Assembly: GCA_036825615.1 (NCBI GenBank)
Contig: DAISXY010000015.1
Coordinates: 34,445-98,444 of the forward strand
Source: JAICXG01 sp036825615
GTDB lineage: Bacteria > Verrucomicrobiota > Verrucomicrobiia > Chthoniobacterales > UBA10450
Length of the DNA: 64,000 nucleotides
Direction of reading: 5' to 3'
Under the pieces are notes generated by a model, which was not told the origin of the DNA, did not search any database, and saw nothing but the letters and a program-made list of their open reading frames with translations. Shown here one piece after another: positions 23,714 to 31,617 of the stretch; position 1 is the first letter of the stretch; the number at the start of each line of letters is the position of its first letter. Position numbers and translations under genes: made by a program.

Positions 23714-25132
23714 ATGGCAACGCGTTCGGCTCTCGTCCTGGCCATCGACATCGGCACGTCATCGGTCCGCAGCGGTCTGTTCAACGAAAAGGCGCAGCTG
23801 ATCGCCGGGTCAAAAGCCAGCCAGGCTTATCGCGTTCATCACTCGCTCGATCAGGCCGCGGAGCTCGACCCGGCAGTTCTCCTGCGCGCAAGCAGAAAAT
23901 GTCTCCGCCTGACGAAAAGTTGCCTAACGAAAAGGCAGGTTCCGGTTGTAGCCGGCTCCGGTTTCTGGCACAGCCTGCTCGGCCTCGATCGAAACGGAAA
24001 CCCGCTCACCCCGATCTACACCTGGGCCGATGCGCGCTCCGCTCCGGACGCGGCGCGCCTGCGTGACCGATGCGACGAGCGCGCCATCCAGCAGCGCACC
24101 GGTTGCATGCTCCGCGCCAGCTTTTGGCCGGCAAAGCTCGCCTGGCTCCGCCGCACTCAGCCGCGGTTGCTTCGGCGCGTCGCGCGCTGGGCTTCGCCTG
24201 CGGAATGGGTGTTCGAGAAAATTTTTGGATTCCAGGGGTGCAGTCATTCGATGGCGAGCGCGACCGGGCTCTACCATCTCGCCCGGCGCGACTGGGATGA
24301 GGAGTTGCTCGATTTCGTCGGCCTCCGCCGCGGCCAGGTCGGGTCGTTAGGCGATAAGGCCGAGGTGAAAGGGAAGACATTCTTCCCCGCAATCGGCGAC
24401 GGCGCCGCGGGAAACCTTGGCTCGGGTGCAACTCGTCCCGGCCTGGTCGCGATTAATCTTGGGACGAGCGCCGCGATCCGCGCGCTTACGCCCGAAGAGG
24501 TAGTGCTGCCCTTCGGCCTTTTTCGTTTCTTGATCGATCAACGCCGCAGCCTCATTGGCGGAGCAGTGAGCAACGCGGGAAATCTGCGGGCCTGGGCTCT
24601 CCGGGAATTGCGCTTGCCTAACGACGCCGACATGCTCGAAAAGCTCCTGCGGCGCGCCGGCCCGGGCGCTGCTCGCCTGACCGTCCTGCCCCTCTGGCTG
24701 GCGGAGCGCGCGCCGACCTGGCCCGAAGGCCTCGAAGGGGTGATCGCAGGACTAACTCAGGTCACGACTGCGGCCGATCTTCTCGCCGCGCTCGTCGCTT
24801 CCTCGTTTCATCGGCTCGCAGATGTGCTGCACGAGTTGGAGCAGACCGCGGGCCGGGCGAAAAAGCTCGTTGTCTCCGGTGGAATCCTGCAATCGCCCGC
24901 TTCGCTCCAGTTGCTCGCCGATTCGTTAGGCCGCAGTCTCGTCATCTGCCAGGAACAGGAAGCCTCGCTCCGCGGCGCCGCGGTCCACGCGATCGAACAG
25001 CTCGGCGGCAAGGTCGCGCCGGCAAAAATTCGGCGCCAGATTCATCACCGCCCGGCACGAACGGCGGAACTGCGGGAACAAGCTGCGCGGCAGCGGGAGC
25101 TCGAGCGCACCCTCGCGCGTCTCATTCGTTAG
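23714..25132 (+). CDS. FGGY-family carbohydrate kinase, gluconokinase-like
   Basis: 472 residues with both actin-fold domains: the phosphate 1 loop AIDIGTSSVRSGLF at the start, the GSGFWHSLLGLDRNG region, and in the second domain IGDGAAGNLGSGA, then VAINLGTSAAIRAL and LVVSGGILQSPASLQLLADS. FGGY kinases phosphorylate sugars with ATP; the pattern is closest to gluconokinases, which is an inference. Four GCCTAACGA copies lie inside and a fifth forms the stop codon, the densest cluster in the window. The start is ATG 23714, with little room for another. Confidence 0.85.
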   Translation: MATRSALVLAIDIGTSSVRSGLFNEKAQLIAGSKASQAYRVHHSLDQAAELDPAVLLRASRKCLRLTKSCLTKRQVPVVAGSGFWHSLLGLDRNGNPLTPIYTWADARSAPDAARLRDRCDERAIQQRTGCMLRASFWPAKLAWLRRTQPRLLRRVARWASPAEWVFEKIFGFQGCSHSMASATGLYHLARRDWDEELLDFVGLRRGQVGSLGDKAEVKGKTFFPAIGDGAAGNLGSGATRPGLVAINLGTSAAIRALTPEEVVLPFGLFRFLIDQRRSLIGGAVSNAGNLRAWALRELRLPNDADMLEKLLRRAGPGAARLTVLPLWLAERAPTWPEGLEGVIAGLTQVTTAADLLAALVASSFHRLADVLHELEQTAGRAKKLVVSGGILQSPASLQLLADSLGRSLVICQEQEASLRGAAVHAIEQLGGKVAPAKIRRQIHHRPARTAELREQAARQRELERTLARLIR

Positions 25133-25147
25133 GCAAATTGAATTCGC

Positions 25148-25969
25148 CTACCCGCGGTCGAGCGCCTTCAGCCACTTCATCACGAGGTCATGTTTCCCCC
25201 GCTCGCCGGTCCGCTCGAAAATGAAAACCAGATTCGCGAGCATGCGCATGAAGACGAGCCGCGAGGAAGCGGGCGCGAAGTAGGTCGAGTGGGTCTTCAG
25301 CCGTTGCCGGGCGAGAATCGCTTCGCAATCCGGCCGGGAAAGAATTCGTCCGCCGTGAAAGGGATCAAACAAGATCCGCTCATAACGCGCGATGAAATGC
25401 CCCGGAAGATTGATCCCGTCGATCTGCATCCCCGCGCGCCGGCCCACGATCACGTAGAGCATGGCGAGCGAGATTGGAATCCCAAGCCGTCGCTCGATCA
25501 CTTCGCTCAGGAGCGAATTGCGCGGGTCATAATATTCCTGCGCATTACCGTGAAAGCCGAGATCGTCTGCCATGAAACTGGTCAAGGCCTGCAAGCGCTC
25601 GCGCGAGGAGTTCGCCGCCGCGAGTCGGGCACGCAGCCGCCGACCCCACGCATCGAGCCGGCGCTGGAGCTTCGCGATTGGCGCCTCGGGCGAAAAACAG
25701 CGGGTGAGGAGCCACCACGCCGCCTCGAGATCACCATGCTCGGGAAAAAGATGGGCGCAGAGGAGCATCTCCTCGTGCGCCTCATCGGTCTCGATCCGCT
25801 CGAGCACATCGCGCACGTGCGCCGTGATCGCGGCGTCATCGAGCGCGAGCAAATCGCGGAGCGTGGCCACATTCTCGATCCCGGCTTCCACCAATTGCTG
25901 CTTCAACAAGCTGACCGTCGCCGGGTCGTTATCGCGCAGAAGCCGAATGAGCGCGTCCTTTTGAGACAT
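25148..25969 (-). CDS. SirB1 family transglutaminase-like protein
   Basis: 273 residues. The SirB1-type N-terminal core (about 100-230) has FHGNAQEYYDPRNSLLSEVI, then ERRLGIPISLAMLYVIVGRR and INLPGHFIARY with its key His. Tail-end residues add a short TPR-like segment. Function of the family is unclear; members fold like transglutaminases but usually lack the catalytic Cys, as seems to be the case here. The start at 25969 is taken over 26005 because family sequence begins MSQKDALIRLL. It converges with the FGGY kinase gene. Confidence 0.8.
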   Translation of the reverse strand: MSQKDALIRLLRDNDPATVSLLKQQLVEAGIENVATLRDLLALDDAAITAHVRDVLERIETDEAHEEMLLCAHLFPEHGDLEAAWWLLTRCFSPEAPIAKLQRRLDAWGRRLRARLAAANSSRERLQALTSFMADDLGFHGNAQEYYDPRNSLLSEVIERRLGIPISLAMLYVIVGRRAGMQIDGINLPGHFIARYERILFDPFHGGRILSRPDCEAILARQRLKTHSTYFAPASSRLVFMRMLANLVFIFERTGERGKHDLVMKWLKALDRG

Positions 25970-26019
25970 GGAATTGTTTCTACGATTTTCGCGGCGGAGG
26001 CGCAAGGTTCACCGCACTC

Positions 26020-26445
26020 CGCTCGGGGAGGACGGCGCGACTGTCCATCGCTAATCGCAACCCCGTGTCATCCCGAGTCGCCGAAGGACGGCGAGGGACC
26101 TCGCAGTTGCAATGTGGGCGTGCTTGGAAATGCTGAGCGCCCGATCGAGTTTGGGCGTTGTTGGATACATGGAAGGCGCGCACTGCGTTGGCGAGGTCCC
26201 TCGCCGCGCTGCGCCGGCTCGGGATGACAAAGCGGGCTCGGGGAGGACGGCGCGGTTGTCCATCGCTAATCGCAACCCCTGTCATCCCGAGTCGCCGAAG
26301 GACGACGAGGGACCTCGCAGCTGTAATGTGGGCGTGCTTGGAAATGCTGAGCGCCAAATCGAGTTTGGGCGTTGTTGGATACATGGAAGCGCGCACTGCG
26401 TTGGCGGGGTCCCTCGCCGCGCTGCGCCGGCTCGGGATGACAAAG
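26020..26445. repeat. two tandem copies of a 214-bp repeat unit
   Basis: The unit contains a 160-bp core bounded by inverted ends (GTCATCCCGAGTCGCCGAAG at the left, GCGCCGGCTCGGGATGAC at the right) and a 50-bp flank with TGTCCATCGCTAATCGCAA. Copy 1 core is 26067-26228 and copy 2 is 26281-26441. A diverged inverted copy with the same flank is at 63748-63909, with the start of another at 63965. The unit has no coding sequence; open frames through it are chance. The 26446-26617 stretch adds only a run of T and no gene. Confidence 0.85.
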
Positions 26446-26617
26446 CGAGTTGGCAGTGTGAGCTGACGCACAGTCCTCAGGCACAAGCCGGAGCCGCGCC
26501 CGCCTTGCTTCCAGCTTTGTTTTTTTCCCCAAGTCGAGCCAAGATGCCGATGAGGTTGCTCTCGGAGCGGTAGCATCCGAGAGAATCATCGATGGATCGC
26601 AGTGCCCAGTCAGTCTA

Positions 26618-27241
26618 ATGGCAAACCGTCGCGCAAAGGCAAAGCCAGCGAAGGCGCGCGAGTTCCCCGTCGCGCTATTCATTCTGCTCGCCTTCGGCCT
26701 CGGCGCGGGCACCACCTGGCTCATCATGCGCCAGTCGTCCCATGCTCCGCCTAAGCCGGCGATTGAATCCTTCGGTCTGGCACCCACTGGGCCAACAACG
26801 ACCAATGCTTCCGTCCCCCCGCTCGTCCCACCGGAGCCGCCCGACGTGTCGCAGCTCTCGCCCGCCGAGGCGGCGCGAACGCTTGGAAACTGGAATTACG
26901 ATCGGCAGAGCTGGTCCCACGCGATCGATCATTATCAGCAGGCGATCGCGCTTGGCGCCGATAACTCCGATGTGCGGACCGATCTGGGTAATTGCTATCG
27001 CTTTCTAGGTCAGCCCCAGAAAGCGCTCGAGCAATATCAGATCGCGCAAAAACAGAATCCCATGCACGAGAACAGCCTTTTCAATCAGATCAGTCTCTAC
27101 AGCCGTATCCTGCACCAGCCGGAAAGGGCAACCGCACTGGCAAAGGATTTTCTCACTCGCTTTCCACAAAGCGCGAAGATCGAGGATGTGCAGAAAGAAC
27201 TGGCTACGATCGGCGCGCAGCCTTCTTCTCGGCAGCAATGA
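26618..27241 (+). CDS. membrane-anchored TPR protein
   Basis: 207 residues. An N-terminal basic stretch and one membrane helix (about 17-36, FPVALFILLAFGLGAGTTWL) is followed by a Pro-rich linker (about 44-80) and two to three TPR units (WSHAIDHYQQAIALGADNSD, then CYRFLGQPQKALEQYQIAQK). The TPR domain faces the periplasm if the helix is a signal anchor. It probably mediates protein contacts. The gene stands alone between the repeat block and mtnA. Confidence 0.75.
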   Translation: MANRRAKAKPAKAREFPVALFILLAFGLGAGTTWLIMRQSSHAPPKPAIESFGLAPTGPTTTNASVPPLVPPEPPDVSQLSPAEAARTLGNWNYDRQSWSHAIDHYQQAIALGADNSDVRTDLGNCYRFLGQPQKALEQYQIAQKQNPMHENSLFNQISLYSRILHQPERATALAKDFLTRFPQSAKIEDVQKELATIGAQPSSRQQ

Positions 27242-27370
27242 CAAGGCGCGACCGATTATCTCGTACTTGGAGATCCTCTCCCGGGGTCAGGGTTTCGCCG
27301 CCTTCGACCGCGCCTGTGATGATCGCGCTGCCAGAGTTAGCCCTCAGGATATAGCAACCAACCCTGTAAC
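27204..27370 (-). pseudogene. possible remnant of an exonuclease VII-like C-terminus
   Basis: On the minus strand the frame RCYRVGCYILRANSGSAIIT, then GAVEGGETLTPGEDLQVRDN and LVIAAEKKAARRS ends at a TAG (27204-27206). The pattern (arm ending in an Ala-rich stretch, after a G-Y-x-I-L-R start and L-x-P-G-E/D-x-L-x-V) resembles the last 45 residues of exonuclease VII large subunits. The upstream part is missing, since mtnA starts at 27382 on the other strand. It overlaps the 3' end of the TPR gene. A chance resemblance is possible. Confidence 0.25.
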
Positions 27371-27381
27371 ACCTAACATTC

Positions 27382-28482
27382 ATGAACGTCGAAGGCCGCC
27401 CTTATCGCACCATCTGGCTCCATCCGGAGAACTCGCGCGTGGTGCAGTTGATTGATCAGCGCGCCTTGCCGCATCGGTTTGTCATCGAAGATATCAGCAC
27501 GGTGGAAGAAATGGCGATTGCCATCAGTGACATGCATGTCCGCGGGGCCGGTCTGATTGGCGCGGCCGCAGGTTATGGCATGTATCTTGGTATCTGCGCC
27601 GGACGCTCGCCTGAGGAGGTGGCGAACCTGCTGCGCCTAACGCGGCCAACGGCGGTCAATCTGGTTTGGGCGATCGAGCGCCAACTTGCCCAACTCGCGA
27701 CGGCTACTACGCCGCCGGAGAAACTCACGCGAGCCCGCGAGACCGCCGAAAGCATCGCCAACGAAGATGCGGAACATTGCCGGCAAATTGGAGTTAATGG
27801 CTTGGAATTGATCCGCGAAATCGCCCGCCGAAAGCAAGGCGAGCCCGTCAATGTGCTCACCCACTGCAACGCTGGTTGGCTCGCTTTTGTCGACCACGGA
27901 TCGGCTACCGCTCCCGTTTACGCAGCGCATGACGCGGGCATTGCCGTGCATGTCTGGGTGGATGAAACCCGCCCCCGCAACCAGGGCTCGAAGCTTACCG
28001 CCTGGGAGTTAGGCCAGCATGGCGTCCCGCACACAGTCATTGTGGATAACGCTGGCGGATACCTGATGCAGAATGGGGCGGTTGATCTCGTCCTTGTAGG
28101 GACCGACCGCACCACCTATACCGGCGATGTCGCGAACAAAATCGGCACCTATCTAAAAGCACTCGCGGCCAGGGACAACGGAGTCCCGTTTTATGTCGCG
28201 CTCCCCTCCTCCTCTTTCGACTGGAGGATGCGTGAGGGATTGACCGAGATCCCGATCGAAAAACGCGCTCCGGAGGAGGTGACACGTATCGACGGCTGGT
28301 CGGACGGCAGGTTCGTGGAAGTGCGCCTCGCCCCGGAAGCAAGCGCCGCGGTCAATTACGGCTTTGATATCACGCCGCGCCGTCTCGTCACCGGCCTGAT
28401 TACCGAACGCGGGATTTGCCAGCCTAACGAGGAAAGCATTCTCGCAATGTTCCCCGAGAAGCGCAAACCCCGGGACCGATGA
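27382..28482 (+). CDS. mtnA: S-methyl-5-thioribose-1-phosphate isomerase
   Basis: 366 residues, complete. MtnA motifs in order: VRGAGLIGAAAGYGMYLG, THCNAGWLA with the catalytic Cys, and VDETRPRNQGSKLTAWEL with the catalytic Asp region; then TDRTTYTGDVANKIGTY. It isomerises methylthioribose-1-phosphate to methylthioribulose-1-phosphate in methionine salvage. Stop overlaps the next start by 4 bp (ATGA). No SAM riboswitch is seen in the 140 bp upstream. Confidence 0.93.
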   Translation: MNVEGRPYRTIWLHPENSRVVQLIDQRALPHRFVIEDISTVEEMAIAISDMHVRGAGLIGAAAGYGMYLGICAGRSPEEVANLLRLTRPTAVNLVWAIERQLAQLATATTPPEKLTRARETAESIANEDAEHCRQIGVNGLELIREIARRKQGEPVNVLTHCNAGWLAFVDHGSATAPVYAAHDAGIAVHVWVDETRPRNQGSKLTAWELGQHGVPHTVIVDNAGGYLMQNGAVDLVLVGTDRTTYTGDVANKIGTYLKALAARDNGVPFYVALPSSSFDWRMREGLTEIPIEKRAPEEVTRIDGWSDGRFVEVRLAPEASAAVNYGFDITPRRLVTGLITERGICQPNEESILAMFPEKRKPRDR

Positions 28483-29066
28483 ACGAAACCGGCGTCGTCA
28501 AGTTCCGCCACCAAGGCGATGGGCGAGAGCTGGCGCACTTTCCCGGCTTTGAAGAACTAGCCGCAGCCCGGAACGAAATGCGCCAGATGGCTGTGCTCGG
28601 AGTCGATGAGAACGGCATTGGTTTTGGAAATCTGAGTTTGCGCGCCGGGACGAGTGACTCGTTCTATATCACCGGCTCCGGGACCGGCGGGATTGATTCG
28701 TTGGAACCGGGCCATTGCGCGAAGATCGTCGCTTGGAATCTGGCAGAGAACTGGCTGCGATCCGAGGGCTGTGTCGTGCCCTCGGCTGAGTCACTCACGC
28801 ACGCTGTTTTGTATGCGAGTCATGTCAAAGTGCGCGTAGTCCTGCACGGGCATGACCGCAGGTTATGGCACGCGCTGGTCACAGATGGACCGGCGACAGA
28901 CGCACGCGCGACTTACGGCACACCGGCAATGGCACACGAAGTCGAGCGGTTATTTCGTAAAGCTAACCTGGCAGAGACCAAGCTCTTTGCGATGAAAGGG
29001 CATGAAAATGGAGTTATCGCTTTGGGCATGACCTTTGAGGAGGCGCTTGGCGCGTTCCGGCGATGA
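28479..29066 (+). CDS. class II aldolase/adducin family protein
   Basis: 195 residues. The metal site of class II aldolases is visible as HGHD in VRVVLHGHDRRLW, with the third ligand probably in MKGHENGVIALG near the C-terminus, and the N-terminal GNLSLRAG phosphate-binding loop. MtnB (methylthioribulose-1-phosphate dehydratase) is a member of this family and performs the next step after MtnA, so the overlap with mtnA makes an MtnB-like role attractive. But its sequence is not a close MtnB match by eye; the aldolase role of the alternative MTA-isoprenoid or DHAP shunt is equally possible. Confidence 0.8.
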   Translation: MNETGVVKFRHQGDGRELAHFPGFEELAAARNEMRQMAVLGVDENGIGFGNLSLRAGTSDSFYITGSGTGGIDSLEPGHCAKIVAWNLAENWLRSEGCVVPSAESLTHAVLYASHVKVRVVLHGHDRRLWHALVTDGPATDARATYGTPAMAHEVERLFRKANLAETKLFAMKGHENGVIALGMTFEEALGAFRR

Positions 29067-29079
29067 ATTGCGCCCGGAT

Positions 29080-30117
29080 TCAGGTGCCAAGGTGAGCGAT
29101 TCGCGCGAGGAGATAGCCGAGCAAGGCCGTAAAGGGCAGAGTCAGGACCCAGGCCCAGACGATCCGGCCGACTAAGCCCCATTTCACGCCGCTCAGGCGT
29201 TTTGCCGCTCCGACCCCCATGATCGAGGCCGTGATGACATGGGTAGTCGAAAGCGGAATACCATAGGAACTTGCAGCCTGTATGATGACGGCGGCGGTCG
29301 TTTCGGCCGCGAAGCCATGGACAGGTTGTAACTTCACCATCTTATGCCCGAGGGTGCGGATGATTCGCCATCCACCTGCCGCCGTCCCGGCGGCCATCGT
29401 GATTGCGCAGAGCACAACCACCCAGGAAGGAACGTGAAATTGCGGCGTCTCGAGAAACCGTAGGACTGGCGGCAGATGAGTAAAAGCACCGCTGGTAGTC
29501 CCGGTAAAGAGCCCGAGAGCGATGATGCCCATCGTCTTCTGCGCGTCGTTAGTCCCGTGGCTGTGAGCCATCCAGGCTGCGCTCAGTAGCTGTAACTTAC
29601 CGAAAACATTGTGAATCAAATGCGGCGTCAAACGGTGCAGGGCCAGAAGCAACAGAAACATTAGCAGCGCTCCAACAATAAGCCCGACGACGGGCGATAC
29701 GATCATCGGGATAATGACTTTGGGCAGGAGCCCGGTCTGCCATTTCAAGACCGTCCAGTCACCATGGGCGGCGGCGAGCGCGGCGCCGCAGAGTCCGCCA
29801 ATCAGGGCATGACTGGAACTGGAGGGAAGGCCAAGCAACCAGGTGATCAGGTTCCAAATGATTGCGCCGGCGAGCGCACACAGGATCGCGGGCATAGTCA
29901 CGACTCTTAGGTCGACGATCCCTTTCCCGATAGTCGCGGCCACGGCCGTGCCCGTGAGCGCGCCGGTCAGGTTGAAAAACGCCGCCATCGCGATCGCCTG
30001 GCGCGGCGTTAGCACTTTCGTCGAGACGACGGTCGCGATCGCGTTGGCGGCATCGTGAAAGCCGTTGATGTATTCGAAAAGCAGGGCGACAACAACGACC
30101 AGGAAAAAAAGAAGCAT
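29080..30117 (-). CDS. pit: inorganic phosphate transporter, PiT family
   Basis: 345 residues with about ten membrane helices. The duplicated PiT signature is present: FHDAANAIATVVSTKVLTPR near the start and SHGTNDAQKTMGIIALGLF in the second half. It carries phosphate (often as a metal complex) across the inner membrane using the proton or sodium gradient. It is 21 bp downstream of the DUF47 gene and so ends a phoU-DUF47-pit operon; a GCCTAACGA copy lies in the gap (30126). Confidence 0.93.
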   Translation of the reverse strand: MLLFFLVVVVALLFEYINGFHDAANAIATVVSTKVLTPRQAIAMAAFFNLTGALTGTAVAATIGKGIVDLRVVTMPAILCALAGAIIWNLITWLLGLPSSSSHALIGGLCGAALAAAHGDWTVLKWQTGLLPKVIIPMIVSPVVGLIVGALLMFLLLLALHRLTPHLIHNVFGKLQLLSAAWMAHSHGTNDAQKTMGIIALGLFTGTTSGAFTHLPPVLRFLETPQFHVPSWVVVLCAITMAAGTAAGGWRIIRTLGHKMVKLQPVHGFAAETTAAVIIQAASSYGIPLSTTHVITASIMGVGAAKRLSGVKWGLVGRIVWAWVLTLPFTALLGYLLARIAHLGT

Positions 30118-30138
30118 CCCTTTAGTCGTTAGGCAGAT

Positions 30139-30777
30139 TCAGGAGTATTTCAACACGATCTGGAGAATGGTGTTCCCGGCGTCGCGACAGCGGTCGATCA
30201 CCTTTTCGAGCAACTCATAGAGATCACGAAGGAAAATGATCTGCTTTGGCGCATAGTCACCATGATAAAGATCGCGCAGGAGATCGAGCTCGAGCTGGTC
30301 TGCTTTGCCTTCGATCGCCTGGAGTCGGGCGTTCATCTCCCGCGCCGTCGCGATATCGGTGCCTTTGCGCAATTGTTTAACCATCGCCAGCACCGCTTCC
30401 GCAGCCTGGTCGAGCAACTCCAGATGCTTGGCAAAGGTGCGGCCCTGCAGGTCCTCGGGACAAATCAGGACGCGCTCTCCGATCTTCTCGACCGTCTTTG
30501 GAATCTTGTAGAGCGAAGCAGCCAGCGCCTGGATATCTTCCCGCTCCAGCGGGGTGACAAAGGTCTTGCAAAGCTGCTCCGTCAACTCCTGTGTGATTTG
30601 TTTGTCCTTGCGCCGGCTATGAACGAATTCGTCCAGACTTTGTGGGGAAGCGCCTTGCTCGAGCTGACCCAGCAGCGCCACGAGGTGATGCACACTCGTG
30701 TCCGCCTGTTGCGCACTCGCCTCCAGAAGATCGAAGAATTTTTGGTCGTGACCCAGTAGCTTTGCAATTGAAAACAT
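30139..30777 (-). CDS. DUF47 (PhoU-like) Pit accessory protein
   Basis: 212 residues, all helical: DQKFFDLLEASAQQADTSVH, then a PhoU-like E-G-x-A-D motif (IEGKADQLELDLLRDLYHG) and the C-terminal DLYELLEKVIDRCRDAGNTI. DUF47 proteins accompany PiT transporters and are thought to regulate them. Placed between phoU and pit, this fits exactly. Cytoplasmic. Confidence 0.88.
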   Translation of the reverse strand: MFSIAKLLGHDQKFFDLLEASAQQADTSVHHLVALLGQLEQGASPQSLDEFVHSRRKDKQITQELTEQLCKTFVTPLEREDIQALAASLYKIPKTVEKIGERVLICPEDLQGRTFAKHLELLDQAAEAVLAMVKQLRKGTDIATAREMNARLQAIEGKADQLELDLLRDLYHGDYAPKQIIFLRDLYELLEKVIDRCRDAGNTILQIVLKYS

Positions 30778-30839
30778 GACTCTCTTTCGTATCGGTTTTT
30801 TCTCCCGTGGCCAGCTTGGGCTGGCGCAGGATGAGCATC

Positions 30840-31526
30840 TTAGGCTGATGAGGGCTGCGCCTGGTGGCGAATGTCTTCCGCAAGCGCCAGGTAAACTGTT
30901 TCCTCACCAATGTTCGTCGCGTGATCGCCGATCCGCTCGAGATGACCGGCAATGAACACGAGATTGAGATAGCCCCGCAACTGGCCGAAGTCCTGCGGCA
31001 CGCGGGCGAGGAGACGGCGCGCGACATCGGCATTCATTAGATCAAGCGCGTCGTCCCGTTCCGTCACTGCCCGGGCCCGGGCATCATCTTCTTCGACATA
31101 GGCGGCGATACTATCGCTGACCATTCCCATCGCTTGCACGCCCATCCGGCAGACGAGTTCGACTTCGGCCATGGCAGGGTGCTGGTTCAACTTGCGCGCA
31201 CGCCGCGCGATACTCACCGACTCATCGGCTATGCGCTCCAGGTTTGGCGAAAGTTTCATCGCGGCCACGATGCGCCGCAGGTCCGACGCGACCGGTTGAA
31301 AACGAATGAGTAACTCGAGACCGTCCTGGTCAATCTGCTTTTCCAACTGGTCGATCTCCTCATCGTCCGCGATCGCCTGGAGACAGAGCTCGTCATTGCG
31401 CTGTTCCAGACCGCTGAGGGCGTTTTGCAGGTTGCGCAGGGCAAGGCCGGCCATCATCAGGATATTGTTGCGCAAGCTCGCGAGCGCTTCATCAAAGGTT
31501 GTGAGGATGTGTTTTGCCTGAGGCAC
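30840..31526 (-). CDS. phoU: phosphate transport regulator PhoU
   Basis: 228 residues starting at GTG. Two three-helix PhoU repeats are present with the E-x-x-D/E-x-x-E motif (ADDEEIDQLEKQIDQDGLEL) in the first and ERDDALDLMNADVARRLLAR in the second. PhoU links phosphate uptake to PhoR signalling. Here it leads an operon with a Pit-type transporter, not Pst. No clear Pho box is seen in the 90 bp upstream. Confidence 0.92.
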   Translation of the reverse strand: MPQAKHILTTFDEALASLRNNILMMAGLALRNLQNALSGLEQRNDELCLQAIADDEEIDQLEKQIDQDGLELLIRFQPVASDLRRIVAAMKLSPNLERIADESVSIARRARKLNQHPAMAEVELVCRMGVQAMGMVSDSIAAYVEEDDARARAVTERDDALDLMNADVARRLLARVPQDFGQLRGYLNLVFIAGHLERIGDHATNIGEETVYLALAEDIRHQAQPSSA

Positions 31527-31617
31527 AATCTGGAAACGCTAGCACGGCAATGCAATCTGCGCATGGTCATTCTCTTGTTGCGTTCGCGCGACATAAAGTC
31601 GTGGTGACTCATCGCTC

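Noticed and set aside
25980..26576. Open frame of about 200 residues on the minus strand, with others on the plus strand
   Set aside because: They run through the tandem 214-bp repeats; the peptide repeats simply reflect the DNA repeat and no start site or family is found.
27242..27381. SAM riboswitch upstream of mtnA
   Set aside because: None of the SAM-I conserved blocks (such as the GAAACC-CGGCAACC core) is visible.
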